A stretch of DNA of 64,000 nt from Klebsormidium nitens. Lineage: Eukaryota; Streptophyta; Klebsormidiophyceae; Klebsormidiales; Klebsormidiaceae. The position numbers and the translations under genes were made by a program. The stretch spans positions 28,967 to 92,966 of the forward strand of contig DF237251.1 in NCBI GenBank assembly GCA_000708835.1, read 5' to 3'. The notes under the pieces were generated by a model. It had not been told where the DNA came from. It saw nothing but the letters and a program-made list of their open reading frames with translations, and ran no database searches. Positions 1 to 10,903 of the stretch are shown here, piece after piece; position 1 is the first letter of the stretch; every line of letters starts with the position of its first letter.

Positions 1-3000
1 GGGCGCCAAGCTGCGCGCGTTCCTGAGCGCGTGCCCCCCCCCGGCGCCATCCCCTCCCTGCGTGGACCTATTGCACGCCGTCGCCGACTTTGAGGCCGAC
101 CTGCAGGAGCGCGGCATCCACTGCTCCCCCGGGGTCGGGGTCAGCGCGCTCGGCCTCTTCGGCGACTACATCGAGGTGCGGGAGCGCATCCTGTTGGCAG
201 GATTAGCTGTCCTCCGGAGGTTTCGTGCATCCTGAGGGCTAGCATCGTCGTAATAAGAGCTCTGTCTCCTGGAGCATCGAGGATGGCGACATCTTTACCT
301 GAAGGGTCTTGAAATGTGCTCTTTTTTCCAGTGTTGGAATCGGTGGAAACCGTGCGTTGTCGCTCAAGCTCGTTACGCTGCTTGTGCGCTTGTCCGAAAC
401 TTCTGCTTACGCCATGATGAGGCGGATTGGGACTTACTTCGAACCGCAGGACTGGGCCTAGTCCGCTCACCCTGCTGATATCGCTCTCCATTCCCGAGCC
501 ACCAACTTATGTGTTTTCCTCGGTGTCAGTACGCTCACCATATACCTCTGCACCTGTCGTAGAACACAAGGCGTTCGCGGCTCTGCTCGTACTGTCGTCA
601 CGCGGGCATCCACGATAGACCCGTATCCCCTTGTCCTCCTCTCCAGGTGTGGATCCAGGACACTCGGCTGAAGCTGCTGGACCTGTGCAAGGGCGAGAAG
701 CCGAAGGCGGTGGCCCCCACGGCGGTGTCGGAGCGCAACGGCACGGCGCCGTTCGTGGAGGACATGTACGCGCGCATCAAGGACGCGCTGCAGGACTACG
801 AGCGCGTGGTGTCCCGCTGGCCGCAGTACGCCGTCACCCTCGAGAACGTAAGGCCCGTCAGCGCTGAAGCCCACGTGGTTAGAATGCGGGAAGAAGTCGG
901 GACGGCAAAGTCGGTCCTGGCGTCCCGGCTTTCTTTGTGCTGTCGTTGGAAGCATGGGGGTGTAAGATGCGTGTGAGCATCAAGTCGTATCGTGGTAGTT
1001 ATCTGGAGAATCACAGAGACACTGACATTTAACGACACTGCACGCTCCAGCAAATGTTGCAAGCCTTTTCTCTTTGTTGCGCCTGGTTGATCGAAAAACT
1101 GGAAACGTTTCATTTCCTCCGTTCATAGCCCGAGCCTTCGGCGACTGATGCTGTCCTTCTCGTCACGAGTCTCAAAGAATGCTCGCCACTAGTACTGACA
1201 CGTGTCGCGTTCTGCCGCAGGCGCTGTGCGAAGTGGAGCGCGGCATCCTGGCGGCCCTGGAGCGCAACTACGCGGAGGTGCTGCTGCCGGTCAGCGCGGG
1301 CGCGACGCCCAAGATGGCCAAATACGTCAACAAGCTGCGCCGCAAGCAGCAGCCGCTCTACGTCGTCCCGCAGCAGGTCAGTGCGCGAGCACAATGAGAG
1401 AATGATACAACGAGAGAATGATACAAGACCAGGGGCAATGCTTCGTGCGTTGTCTTTGCGATGAAACGAGCCCACGAGTTACGAATTTGAGAGACTGAAT
1501 GCCGACTTCGTGTCTCGAATGGATTGGAAGCTGTCTTCAAAAAGTGGGTTATATGTGATATGAACCGAATGATGCAGAGAAGTTCTTTGAGCGAGGTCCT
1601 GGGCTTCTCAGCGCTGGGGCAGACGGCCTCCACACCTCTCATCTGTCGAGATCGAACCACATGATTGTTGAGTGAATCTCCTGCTATTCGCACTACAATT
1701 CCTTTGCGTTCAACTGAACAACAGTGTGATTACAGCACTGAATCACCCCAAGCCTCACGCGCTGACCCGTCCGTCCTTTTTGCCCAACAGTTGGGCGTCA
1801 TTCTCAGCACGCTGAAGCGGCTGCTGGAGTCGCTGCGGCCCAAGGTGGAGGCGCAGATGAAGGCGTGGCTGGCGGGCATCCCGCTGGACGGCTCCGACGG
1901 ACGGGCCGCGTTCGGCGACCGTTTCGCAGAGGTGACGGTGGAGCTGCGCGCCAAGTACAAGAACACGCTGTCCGCCATCATCGAGAAGCTAGCGCAAAAC
2001 GTGAGACCACCGTGTGACAGCGCTTTGATGTATGCATAGCAGCCGAAACGATGACGGTCGTGAACGCAAATTTGCCGCGCTTTTAGCGGGGTCGAACACG
2101 CGTATCTGCAAGGCCAGAGTCGATACTCGCCTCTTCCAAGTTTGAGCAACTCAAGCGGTCTACAGAAGAATGCATGAGTAATGTTACAAACAAGCCATTA
2201 AAATAAGAAGGTCCGGAGACATGTAGTAATGCTTCTTACCTTCCCAGGCCGCTCTGCCCGTATTTCTCCGTATTATCAGTTCTCGCGCCCTGTTGCAGGC
2301 CCACTCGGAGCGGAAGACGCACCTGAAGAAGATTTTACAAGACACCAAGGGCAAGGGCGACGACATCGCGCGGCGCATGCAGCCCCTCGTGGCGCAGCTG
2401 GGAGATACCATCAAACACCTCGACCAGGTGCGCCGTGCGCCAACTCGTTCAGAGTGGTGCCATGAAAGCGCGCGCACTCAGAAGCCGTTTCGCTGACTGC
2501 TTCTAATCGCATAAACCTTTCAGAGTGGTGCTTCGAAAGCGCGCGCACTCAAAAGCCGTTTCGCTGATCGCACAAACCTATTTCAAATCTCTCGACCGTC
2601 TGTTTACTTCACTGTTAGCATCGCCAGAACGGGATCTCGAATCAATGCGTTCCCTATGGTTAAGATTCGCTATTCAGTAGGGCATCAGCCACTCTTCGCG
2701 GTTCAATGCCTTTCAACATCCGAGTGAAGCACCCGAGCAAGCTTCATTTCCCCAAATCTTGCAGATTCGTGAAAGGAAAGCCTCGCGTATCCGTTTGCTA
2801 TCAACAAATCATTCTTCGTGCTGGTATTTAGCGTCTCTCGGCGTATTTTTCTTGCAGGTGTTGTCGAGCCGCGTGTTTGTGGCGGTGTGCCGCGGCTACT
2901 GGGACCGCATGGCCAAGGACGTGCTGCACTTCCTCGAGAACCGCAAAGAGAACATGTCCTGGGTCAAAAGCGCCTCCGCCGAGATGGCCCTCCAGGTGAA

Positions 3001-3415
3001 GCCGGCAGCAACACTTGGCCCGCCCTTGCAAACGAGCTAGCTACAGCTAAAATGTTTGCGAGAAAGTTTGACAAGAGCAGGCTCGACAACTCCGTTGCTC
3101 TTGATAGCAGCGGGGACCAAGAGGACTGCTTTTCGAAGATGCTTGACGGCATCCTACTTCACAAGAAGGAGTCTTGGAGCTGATTGTCTTTCAGTCGGCC
3201 AGCAGTCGGACACGCCTGACCTCAGCGTACACCTGCTCACTACGCTTTTCACCTGTGTGCAGTATTTGGACCGCGTCTTCACGCACCACATGACCCAGCT
3301 GCAGAGCCACTCGCTGCAAGAGCGGGATCTCGACGCGCCCCGCTCCGTGCTGGAAGCGCGCAGCATGCTGTCCAAGGACATGCCCAACGTGGAGCAGTCC
3401 TACTCCCTCTTCTAG
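1..3415 (+). CDS. PATROL1: PATROL1-like (DUF810, Munc13-related) protein, 3' portion, 5' end outside window
   Basis: Plant PATROL1 proteins are MHD/MUN-domain tethers related to Munc13 that bring H+-ATPase vesicles to the plasma membrane. Seven exons join in phase 0: 1-175 (partial), 647-847, 1221-1376, 1791-2000, 2299-2427, 2858-2995 and 3263-3415, ending in TAG. They encode about 386 residues of the C-terminal region. Recognisable stretches are RGYWDRMAKDVLHFLENRKE in exon 6 and ERDLDAPRSVLEARSMLSKD in exon 7, as in land-plant DUF810 proteins. Each intron has GT-AG ends. The N-terminal half lies upstream of the window. Identification rests on remembered family sequence, but the C-terminal blocks are distinctive. 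A decayed copy of the last three exons lies at 8409-9403. Confidence 0.88.
2450..2590. repeat. 71-bp direct tandem duplication in a PATROL1 intron
   Basis: Two adjacent copies starting CAGAGTGGTGC and containing GAAAGCGCGCGCACTCA and AGCCGTTTCGCTGA lie in the intron between exons 5 and 6. They differ by a few substitutions and a small indel. No coding role is seen. Confidence 0.8.
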
Positions 3416-4015
3416 CAAGTTTGAGTCTGAGTATTACCGCATTGGTCTAACTTATGTTGAAAGCAAGATTTGTGAAGGGAGCCCAAAAATTCGTATGTTG
3501 ACGCAGGAAGTGGGGAGGGATGCTTGGCGCCATATGTAAATGAGAAGAGAGGCACGCAGACCGAAAAAACAGCTCGCTTGTGCATACCTATCGAGTCGGT
3601 TGGTGTCACTGTATAGGAGGCGAGGACTTTTACCTACCTTACCTAGAAACAACAAAGCAGGCAGGCTCGAACACTTTGGCTCTGAACCGGAAAAGGAAGC
3701 ACGTTATAGACGCGGATTACTGCAAACACTCTTGGGGCGGTGATGCATACGATTGGGACGCCAAGTACGTCCGAGAGCAGATTTTTGAACGAGTTGCCCC
3801 ATTGAGGTCACGGCAGAATCTTACAAGGAAGGTGTATATCTCTGGCGTTCCAAGCTATTGGGTGACAAGAATCACGCTCGCTCATAGTCTTGTCGCGATA
3901 TCTATGAGCTATAGCTGGCAAGCGCTTCTTATCGTTCACATGTAGAACCCGTTGCATAATCCGTCATATGATCCAAGTGCATGTATCATCGAGTGAATGA
4001 TAGCAAACTCAACCG
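3416..4015. repeat. Segmental duplication, 3' flank of the parental PATROL1 copy
   Basis: Downstream of the stop codon the sequence stays recognisably similar to about 9404-10015. Shared blocks include TCTAGCAAGTTTGA at the stop, GGCACGCAGACCGAAA/GAGCACGCAGACCGAAA, the GGTGATGCATA block near 3739, and CTTACAAGGAAGGTGTAT near 3820. The duplication therefore covers the gene's last exons and about 0.6 kb of non-coding flank. I see no gene here. Confidence 0.75.
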
Positions 4016-4212
4016 GGTATCACGAGGCATTAAGATGTCTCAGCTCGTCACCGTCATGACCGATGTGATCAATGATGTTTTGTATTCCGCAAAAATGCAG
4101 GACTTGCAAAAATCGTCGGGCGGATTCCGCTAGGACACGACCCACAGAGGTTGGCGGACGGACGGATCCGAGCGAGGACCGTGGTACGGTAACGTAACCG
4201 TCAGTGACGCAC

Positions 4213-4968
4213 ACAAGCTACCTATGGTGGGTACCGGCCGAGTCGATTCCGACTCCGGCCGCCACAAAATCGATTTAGCGCGTATCGAATATCGTCAGTG
4301 TTACCGGCGGTTCGCGTCACGGCTACTCAGGTTTATGTTACTCGGGCGGTACAAATACTCAGAGAATTTTGCCGGGCCGTAAGTAAGTGTGAGGAGATTC
4401 TTAAACAGTGTCAGGTTTTACACTTTGAGAGGAGCATCAAATTGGCACGCAAAGAAGAGCCATATGCAGGCTTATAAAAACCTCTGACAAGCAGAAAAAA
4501 ATGTTGGGAGAGCGTCATGAAGGCTCCTTCGAAGCTCCAACATCTTGTTATGTTGAGGACAAATCGGAAGAAGCACCATCGTGGCTGCAAATGGCCGCCA
4601 TTGCTTGCTTCTAAAAAGCGCCATTCCCTACACTCCCGTTTCCATCTTCTGCACTCTCCTTTCAAGTTAGGTACCGCGGTACTCTAGGGTGGTTCGAGTC
4701 GGAACTTCCGATCGAAACCATGATTTTCAAATTTCACGTACGGTCAGACTTGATCGGTACCGTACCGCCGGAAACTCCGGAAATTTCTGACGACCGGATT
4801 GTCAGACAGATTCTAATTTATGAACTCGGACCGGATTCTCAAGTACCGGTCTGCACGGTCGTCAGTACCGCGTACAGTAATTGTCGCGACGCGACACACC
4901 GGTGATTCAAATTTGTGACCGGATCGTCGCGCGATCGAGACCGCCGATACCCACCATAGGTTGCTTGT
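4213..4968. mobile_element. Inverted-repeat element, MITE-like, 756 bp
   Basis: The 25-bp ends at 4213-4237 and 4944-4968 are inverted copies with two mismatches. The core shared by both ends is CCTATGGTGGGTA / TACCCACCATAGG. The interior has no convincing ORF and is rich in CCGG and GGTAC motifs. No clear target-site duplication is visible, so it may be part of a larger composite that also includes the next inverted repeat. It is called non-autonomous by structure only. Confidence 0.55.
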
Positions 4969-4977
4969 GCAAGAGGC

Positions 4978-5352
4978 ACAAAGTTTGCGAATAGAATTTG
5001 GGAGAATCGGACGCGGACACCCTGTTCGGACACTAAAAGTGCTCGGACTGTCGGAACGACACCAAAACCCTAAGGACAGTGGCTTAGCCGTTAGTAGGAA
5101 CCCTAATCGTAGAGCAGTCACAGGGAAGGAACTTAACCCTAACAAACCGTCACAGGGAAGTGGCGTAACCCTAACATACCGTACGTCACTGCTTTGAGAC
5201 TTAACCCTAAGGTCAATAAGACTGCCCGGTTGGTTCTGCGGTAGCCAGGTCTAGGTACCGCGACGAGCAGCGACGGTGCATACCGTACACTGCCATTTTC
5301 GCCCCGGTACCGTCCGATGCCGATTCTCCCAGATTCTATTCGCAAACTTTGT
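4978..5352. mobile_element. Second inverted-repeat element with internal CCCTAA-box tandem array
   Basis: A 33-bp arm at 4978-5010 is repeated inverted at 5320-5352 with one mismatch. It directly abuts the preceding element. Between the arms lies a degenerate array of about 32 bp period. Two clear units sit at 5117-5148 and 5149-5180, each with GTCACAGGGAAG followed by AACCCTAAC. Further CCCTAA boxes occur near 5069, 5100 and 5203. No ORF is supported. Confidence 0.6.
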
Positions 5353-5796
5353 ACGTTTTGCGTCAGTGACGTTCAGTCTAATTTTAGGGGAGTGCCCAGG
5401 TACTATACCAAGCGGAAAGGTACGTACCAGGCTGGTCCTGGCTTGCAGCTCGATGCTGAGGCTTGATCAGCTTGCCTGAGCGTCATCTCTCTCAGATGTC
5501 AGTGCCGCAGGAGCATACACCATCCCATCCTTCAGCGCCTTTGGCAAGCATCATTAGGGAGCGCTAGCTAGGGCACCATTGCCCGGAGAGTCTAGTACTG
5601 TTTGCCTTCTCACCTGCAATTGTGTGACAATATGACATTCACGCTGGCGAGTATTGCAAGCACTCTGCAACGCTTCAGAACGCAGCGCTTTCGTAAGTTT
5701 CCAGATCTTCCTTGTAAGTGGTCTTTTATGTCTATCATTGTGTGAAGTAATGATGGAAAACTTGAGAAGGTCGACTGTTGGGTTTGTTCAAGCTTG

Positions 5797-5951
5797 GCCA
5801 TGCTTTTGTTCCAAGTCTGTCCTGTCCTTCAAGCACCTCATGCTTAAGCCTTTTCAGGCTTCGAGTCTTTTCAGACTTAAACCTTTTCAGGCTTCAAAGC
5901 ATTTGCCGGTGCTTGAAGGACAGGGCGCTTGAACAAAAACACAAGCAATGC
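5797..5951. repeat. Hairpin element A enclosing mini-palindromes
   Basis: A perfect 17-bp inverted repeat pairs CCTGTCCTTCAAGCACC (5821-5837) with GGTGCTTGAAGGACAGG (5908-5924). Imperfect pairing extends outward to about 5797 and 5951. The loop holds three smaller palindromes of the form AAGCCT-TTTC-AGGCTT and AGTCT-TTTC-AGACT. It is non-coding and resembles element B at 6609-6776. Confidence 0.7.
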
Positions 5952-6608
5952 TTGAACGGGGGCACTCCTGATTGCCTCCGATTCTGTTGAATCACTCTTG
6001 TCTTTCGCCCATTGTTCACCAACTCTATTCTCAAAATCTTTCAGTCATAAGAGCTCTCCACAGGGCGGCTGTACATCTGGCATTAGCGGTACTCCAACGA
6101 GAGTGCCCATTGAACCAAACTTGTCCTGAAGAGCTGATTGCCTTGTTCCACGTACGTTTGCAGGGCTGCTGGTCTTGCAAGCAGGCTCTCCTTTGGATCT
6201 CCCTCGAGGATTGCATTGACACTGACGGGAGCGCTGACTGCCTTGATGAACGCAAGCATTTAGCTGAGAAGCAGGGTCGGGCTACACCCAAGCCATGAGC
6301 ACTGAGCGAGGTGAGGTTTATTGCTAAGATCAAGCGGGACAGGAGCTCGACTGGTTGACAGGCACCAGGGTCTGCCATCTTCGATGCTTCTTAAAGTGCA
6401 TTCTGTGTTGTTCAGAAGACCCCCGAGGTCTACCAAGCACCTGAGCAAATGCTTCATAATGCTTAAGATTGGTCTTCTTCACAACGCCCCTGAAAGTCTC
6501 CAAGCACCTCAAGCCTGGTCTGCAACTCCTTTCCCTGTCCTTCTAGCACCTCACACTCGCTGTAAAATCCTCCCGATCTTTCCTGAGTACTCCCTGTCCT
6601 CCCTATCC

Positions 6609-6776
6609 TTCAAGCACCATACGCTCAAGCCTTTCAGGCTTTGGGGTCTTTCAGACCTAAGTCTTTCAGACTCCAAGCCTTTCAGGCTCAAGCCTTTCAG
6701 GCTTTCAGGTCTTTCAGACCTTTAGTCTTTCACACTCAAGCCTTTCAGGCTTCCAAGCATTTTCGGTGCCTTGAAA
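6609..6776. repeat. Hairpin element B: eight covarying mini-palindromes
   Basis: It is bounded by TTCAAGCACC (6609-6618) and the imperfect complement GGTGCCTTGAA (6766-6776). Between them (6627-6752) lie eight short palindromes with a constant TTC centre and variable arms: AAGCCT/AGGCTT, GGTCT/AGACC and AGTCT/AGACT. One unit has a mismatched arm. Related AAGCACC-type sequence is scattered through 6430-6550. No ORF is credible across it. Confidence 0.7.
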
Positions 6777-6952
6777 ATGAAATATCTGACCAGCTTCTTT
6801 GCAACTCATTGTCAGTTCCACTTGATCCGAAGTGCAGCAACAACCTGTTTAGTTGACGAAAGTTTCGGCATCCAGAGTGGATCACTTGTCTCCCTCGTGA
6901 ACGCAACAATTGCCTTTCAAGGCATTCCCCATCTTACAATCATCTCATGTTG

Positions 6953-8404
6953 AGTGAGTCAGGCTCTTTATTTTTCTGCATTCACTGATCTTTCATGTTA
7001 AGCATCTTTCATGTTTAGCCAATTTCATGTTTTAGGCCCAGTGAGCTTTCAGGTGCCTTTCAGCTTTCATGAATTCGAGATTATCAAATTCAAGCTCCCA
7101 ATTGTAAACCAATCTGCTGGTTTGGGCTTGAATCTTTTACGTGCACACAGCGATGTTTTGAGGTCATTGAATAAGGTTGTGTCAGTGTGATCAAGCAGCA
7201 GTGGAAGGAGATTTATCCTGGCTTTGTTCAACTATTTTTGTCATTTGTGACATCTTTCGGGTTTGTTCACAAACTTCCATTCAGGCCAAGAGTTTCGCCT
7301 CTAGACGATCATGAAGACTGGATACCACATGCTCGTGAGCCTGAGTCTAATGACTTGGGTGGCTCTTAATGCCAACAGTTATCAGAGTTTACAAAAGTCT
7401 GAGAACGGAAAAAGGCAGACTCACTTGGAACAAAGGTGTCTATTGACATTCAACGTGGTAACTGGACTTCTATCAGTAGCTCTTTGAGACTCAACAAGAG
7501 TCGACGTAGCACCTTGCACACTGTCCATTTGGCGAGTTTCCAGTTCTACTCTTCTAGGGCTCGTAGGCAGGGAGCCGAAAGGTCCAAGTTTGGTACACGA
7601 AGCTGAGACTTTTGGTATAATAAGTTGACTGCAGAGTCAAGGTGCTCAATAACATCGCATTCTTCTTAGGACTGCGCATTCCACTCTGAAGTTATAAGAA
7701 CAACAGAGCCTTGTGCTGAACAATACGACTGAGATTACAACATCTTATGAGATTTGATGTCGCCATTTCAAGGTGCTCTAAGCGTTCTTTCAGAGTAGGC
7801 GCTGCGCACATGCCTGTGCTTTGCATGCAAGCGTTATCAACTAGGTAAGGCTTGCCATGGATTTTTTGTTTCTTAACGTCGAAGGCTCAATCGAGAATCT
7901 TATTGGGGTTTATTGCATTGTTTAGAAAGAGGGAGGCTACTCAGTTCATAATGTCCACAGCATGGATACGGGGGGAAAATGTAAGAAGGAACGAGCTGTG
8001 CGGAGATGAAAGCTTCGCCCTCAGAGTATCACTTGCCTAGCATGTTTTCTCGCTCTATCTTTGAAAGATGGGATCGGTGTTCTCGGCAATTCCTTCTGGA
8101 TGCTGTCCGACACAAACTGGCATACTTGATCCCTGAGCAAGAGATCTGAGGCCGCCTGTTCCAGTGGGCACTGGGGGCAGGTCCGCTATGGACGTGATGT
8201 CTGCGCAACCTCTGGCCACGTCAAAAGTGCGTTGCTTTCAGAACCGCCACTCTGGCCACCTCCAGCAGTAGGCAAGGATAAGCTTTGGTACTTGCTCTAA
8301 ACTCTCAAGCCTCTAAAGCTAGCTAGGAATCTCGAACAATCATGCAAAGTCTGCCTGGCTGAGTTGCTCGCAAGCCTCCGGCTCACTGCTTTGGACCTTA
8401 TGAC
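6953..8404. other. Gene-free stretch
   Basis: Only short TTTCATG repeats (about 6990-7070) and unsupported ORFs are seen. AT content is higher than in the exons, and no splice-consistent coding block was found. Confidence 0.6.
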
Positions 8405-8408
8405 GCAG

Positions 8409-9403
8409 GCGCACTCAAGCGGAAGGCGCAGCTGAACAGCAAATCCTCTGCGACACCAAGAGCAAGACCGACGGCATTGTTTGGCGCCTGCAACCCCTTG
8501 AGCGCAGCTGGGGGACATCACCAAAAAGTTCAACCAGGTGTGCCGCGCGGAGCTCAAGTTGCAACTATTGCGAAGAGTGTGCGAGCGCTTGAAAGGCGTC
8601 TCGTTGAGTGCTGTGTCCTTCAAAACTTGCCAGGTGCCGCCTCCGTCTCTCTGGAGTGACTATCCCCGCATTGATGGAACAGAATCACAATCTGCGGGAC
8701 TTTAAGTACTTCTTGAGAGAACCTGCAGAAAGGTCGAAAACTCTTTTTCCTTCTGGAGGAGCGCCCCGCATCGGTTGGTTCCCGAATCCGGACTGCATTC
8801 TTTTTGCAAGGAGAGGCATGCAGAGACGAGCGAGAGGCATTCGCGCCAGTCTGATTCTTCTGGCCTCTTTGCAGGTGCTGTCGAATCCGCTGGCCAAGGA
8901 CATGCTGCTTTTAGGCTCGAACCCGCAAGGAGATTACGTCACCTGGGTCAAGAGCGCCTCCGCGGAAATGGCCCTCCAGGTACACCTCAACCCCAGCTTT
9001 TTCAACCGACATTGTCTGTCAGCCGTCACGTGTGCGAGGGGTATCGAGACCTATTCGACTTCGGCACCGCAGACTTGGCATCTCCTGGTCATCATAGTTC
9101 AACGGCTTTCATTGTTCAACATGTGAGCATCGAACGATAAAGAACTCTGTACTTTCAACCCGTGTTAATAGGTTGACTTTTGCAACCTGACAGGATACCT
9201 ATTGCTGACATCCTCAGGCTCTCAGGACCTTCAAGCTGACGTCCTCACAAGTATGGACAGCGTCCTCCGCACCACAATGACCCAGCTGCGGCGACACTCG
9301 CTGCATTGGAGCGGGACCTGCCACGCCCCCCGCTCCGTGCTAGGAACGCGAGCATGCTGTCCAAGGACTTGCCCAACATGGAGCAACCTACTCCCTCTTC
9401 TAG
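8409..9403 (+). pseudogene. Decayed duplicate of the PATROL1 3' exons
   Basis: Three blocks match PATROL1 exons 5-7 in order and orientation. The exon-5 copy (8409-8537) keeps its overall length but has compensating indels that break the frame. The exon-6 copy (8875-8979) retains WVKSASAEMALQ and its acceptor and donor but has lost 33 nt compared with the parent's 138, removing the RVFVAVCRGYWDR part. The exon-7 copy (about 9253-9403) retains LRTTMTQLRRHS-like sequence and the final TCTTCTAG but has frameshifts in the APRSVLEARSM region. Similarity continues into the 3' flank. No upstream exons are present between the two copies, so it is a partial segmental duplicate rather than a full paralogue or a retrocopy (introns retained). 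Confidence 0.82.
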
Positions 9404-10015
9404 CAAGTTTGAATCTTAGTATCACCGCATTGGTCCAAGTTAATGTAGACAGCGAATTTAATGAAGGTCTCCCAAGAATCGTCTGATGACACGAACGGGA
9501 AAGAGACACTTGATGCCGTTTGTCAATGAGGAGAGAGCACGCAGACCGAAATTAACGTTCGCTTGTGATAAGTATCGAGTCGGTACGTGTACTAGAGGCT
9601 GCCGAGGACTTTCACTTTTCTCCAGAAAGGACGAAGTAGGTGTCGGCTCGAACACTTTGGCTATGAAGCAGAACGGAAGCATGTCATAGACACAGAGTCC
9701 CGCAACTAGACCGATGAGGTGGTGATGCATATGAATTGTGCGCCAAGTACGTCCGAGATCGCAGTTTGTGCGCGACTTGCCCCAATGATGAGTTCAGGGC
9801 AGCATCTTACAAGGAAGGTGTATGTCCGTGGGCTTCCATTGAAGCTAAAGTTGGGCGGCAAGAGTCCGACACTACTCGCTCATTGATGTTTGATACAGAT
9901 GGAGCTGTAGATCTGAAAGACTTCGCAATTGCTTCCTATATGGTTGGTGGAATTCGTTGCATGTTTCATCGATGTGTCAAGTGCATTAAAGAGTGATCTA
10001 GTAGCAAACCTTAGA
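9404..10015. repeat. Segmental duplication, 3' flank of the pseudogene copy
   Basis: This is the counterpart of 3416-4015, in the same order and orientation with many substitutions. The last recognisable match is near GTAGCAAACC (about 10002-10012). It shows that duplication was at DNA level. No gene is seen. Confidence 0.7.
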
Positions 10016-10903
10016 GCTATACAGTGCCAGCGGGATCGATCTGCAGCCGGCGGGCTGCTCGTTGAGAGCTGGTCAGCCGCATGCACACCCTTGATCAGTA
10101 TATCGGATATAAACTTTAGATACACAACTAATCATCTAGTAGTCATAAGGCTTCTACCAATATGATAAACAAAGGTGGTTGATTGAATCCCTGCCATGCA
10201 GCACGAGCATAGCTAATGGATCGACTCACGATCTTGCTGGTCAGTATAGTACGACACCATCGAACACCACATGACTCGGCACTGATACGTGAAGCCAATT
10301 TGTAATCTGCTCCACACGACGGCGTCAGTCCACGTTCATAATATTGGTATCATTGTTCTGTACCATGTTGACCATGTATAAAGACTAGGTCTTCCCTGTA
10401 GTCAAGATCAACTAGGTATGTGGCTCGAAACTAATATTTGGAGCGTTGGAGCGGGAGGATGAAGAAGCTGTCGAATGAGAGAGCTTCACGTGGCAGCACG
10501 AAAGTGGGTCAAAAGTGGATGCTTTCAAATGGTGACGTGGTAGATTGGAGCCTTCTGATTAGTCGGACAGGACTCTCGCCTCCGAAATGGCCCGGCCGCC
10601 CGTTGGTCTCAACTTCTCAAGACTCGAGCAGCTCACCTTGCATTGCGGCAAGTTGCAGACTCCAGAGCCGCTGCTGCAGAATCTCTGAGTGCTTGCATGC
10701 TTGCATTCCTCCTCCTCAGCACACCTTCTTCCTCGTTGGTGCTTGCAGAGGAGCGTGCCAGATTACAGTAGTACGTGGCCTCAATTAGGGTTCTGCAAAG
10801 AGGGGGAGGGGCACAATTACCACAAAGCAGGCAGGCTTCGGCAGTGGGAAGCAACGTGTGGAAAGCAACGTGGTTGAGTGTAAATCTTTACCCATTGAGG
10901 AGC
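10016..10903. promoter_or_regulatory. Upstream region of pTAC16, no gene identified
   Basis: No coding block that fits splice phase was found. Presumably it includes the promoter and 5' UTR of the gene starting at 10904. No specific element is claimed. Confidence 0.4.

Noticed and set aside
5060-5215. Interstitial telomere
   Set aside because: CCCTAA boxes are single and spaced about 32 bp apart, not contiguous CCCTAAA repeats.
6627-6752. CRISPR-like array
   Set aside because: Units are 13-15 bp palindromes with almost no spacers in a eukaryotic genome. No cas genes.
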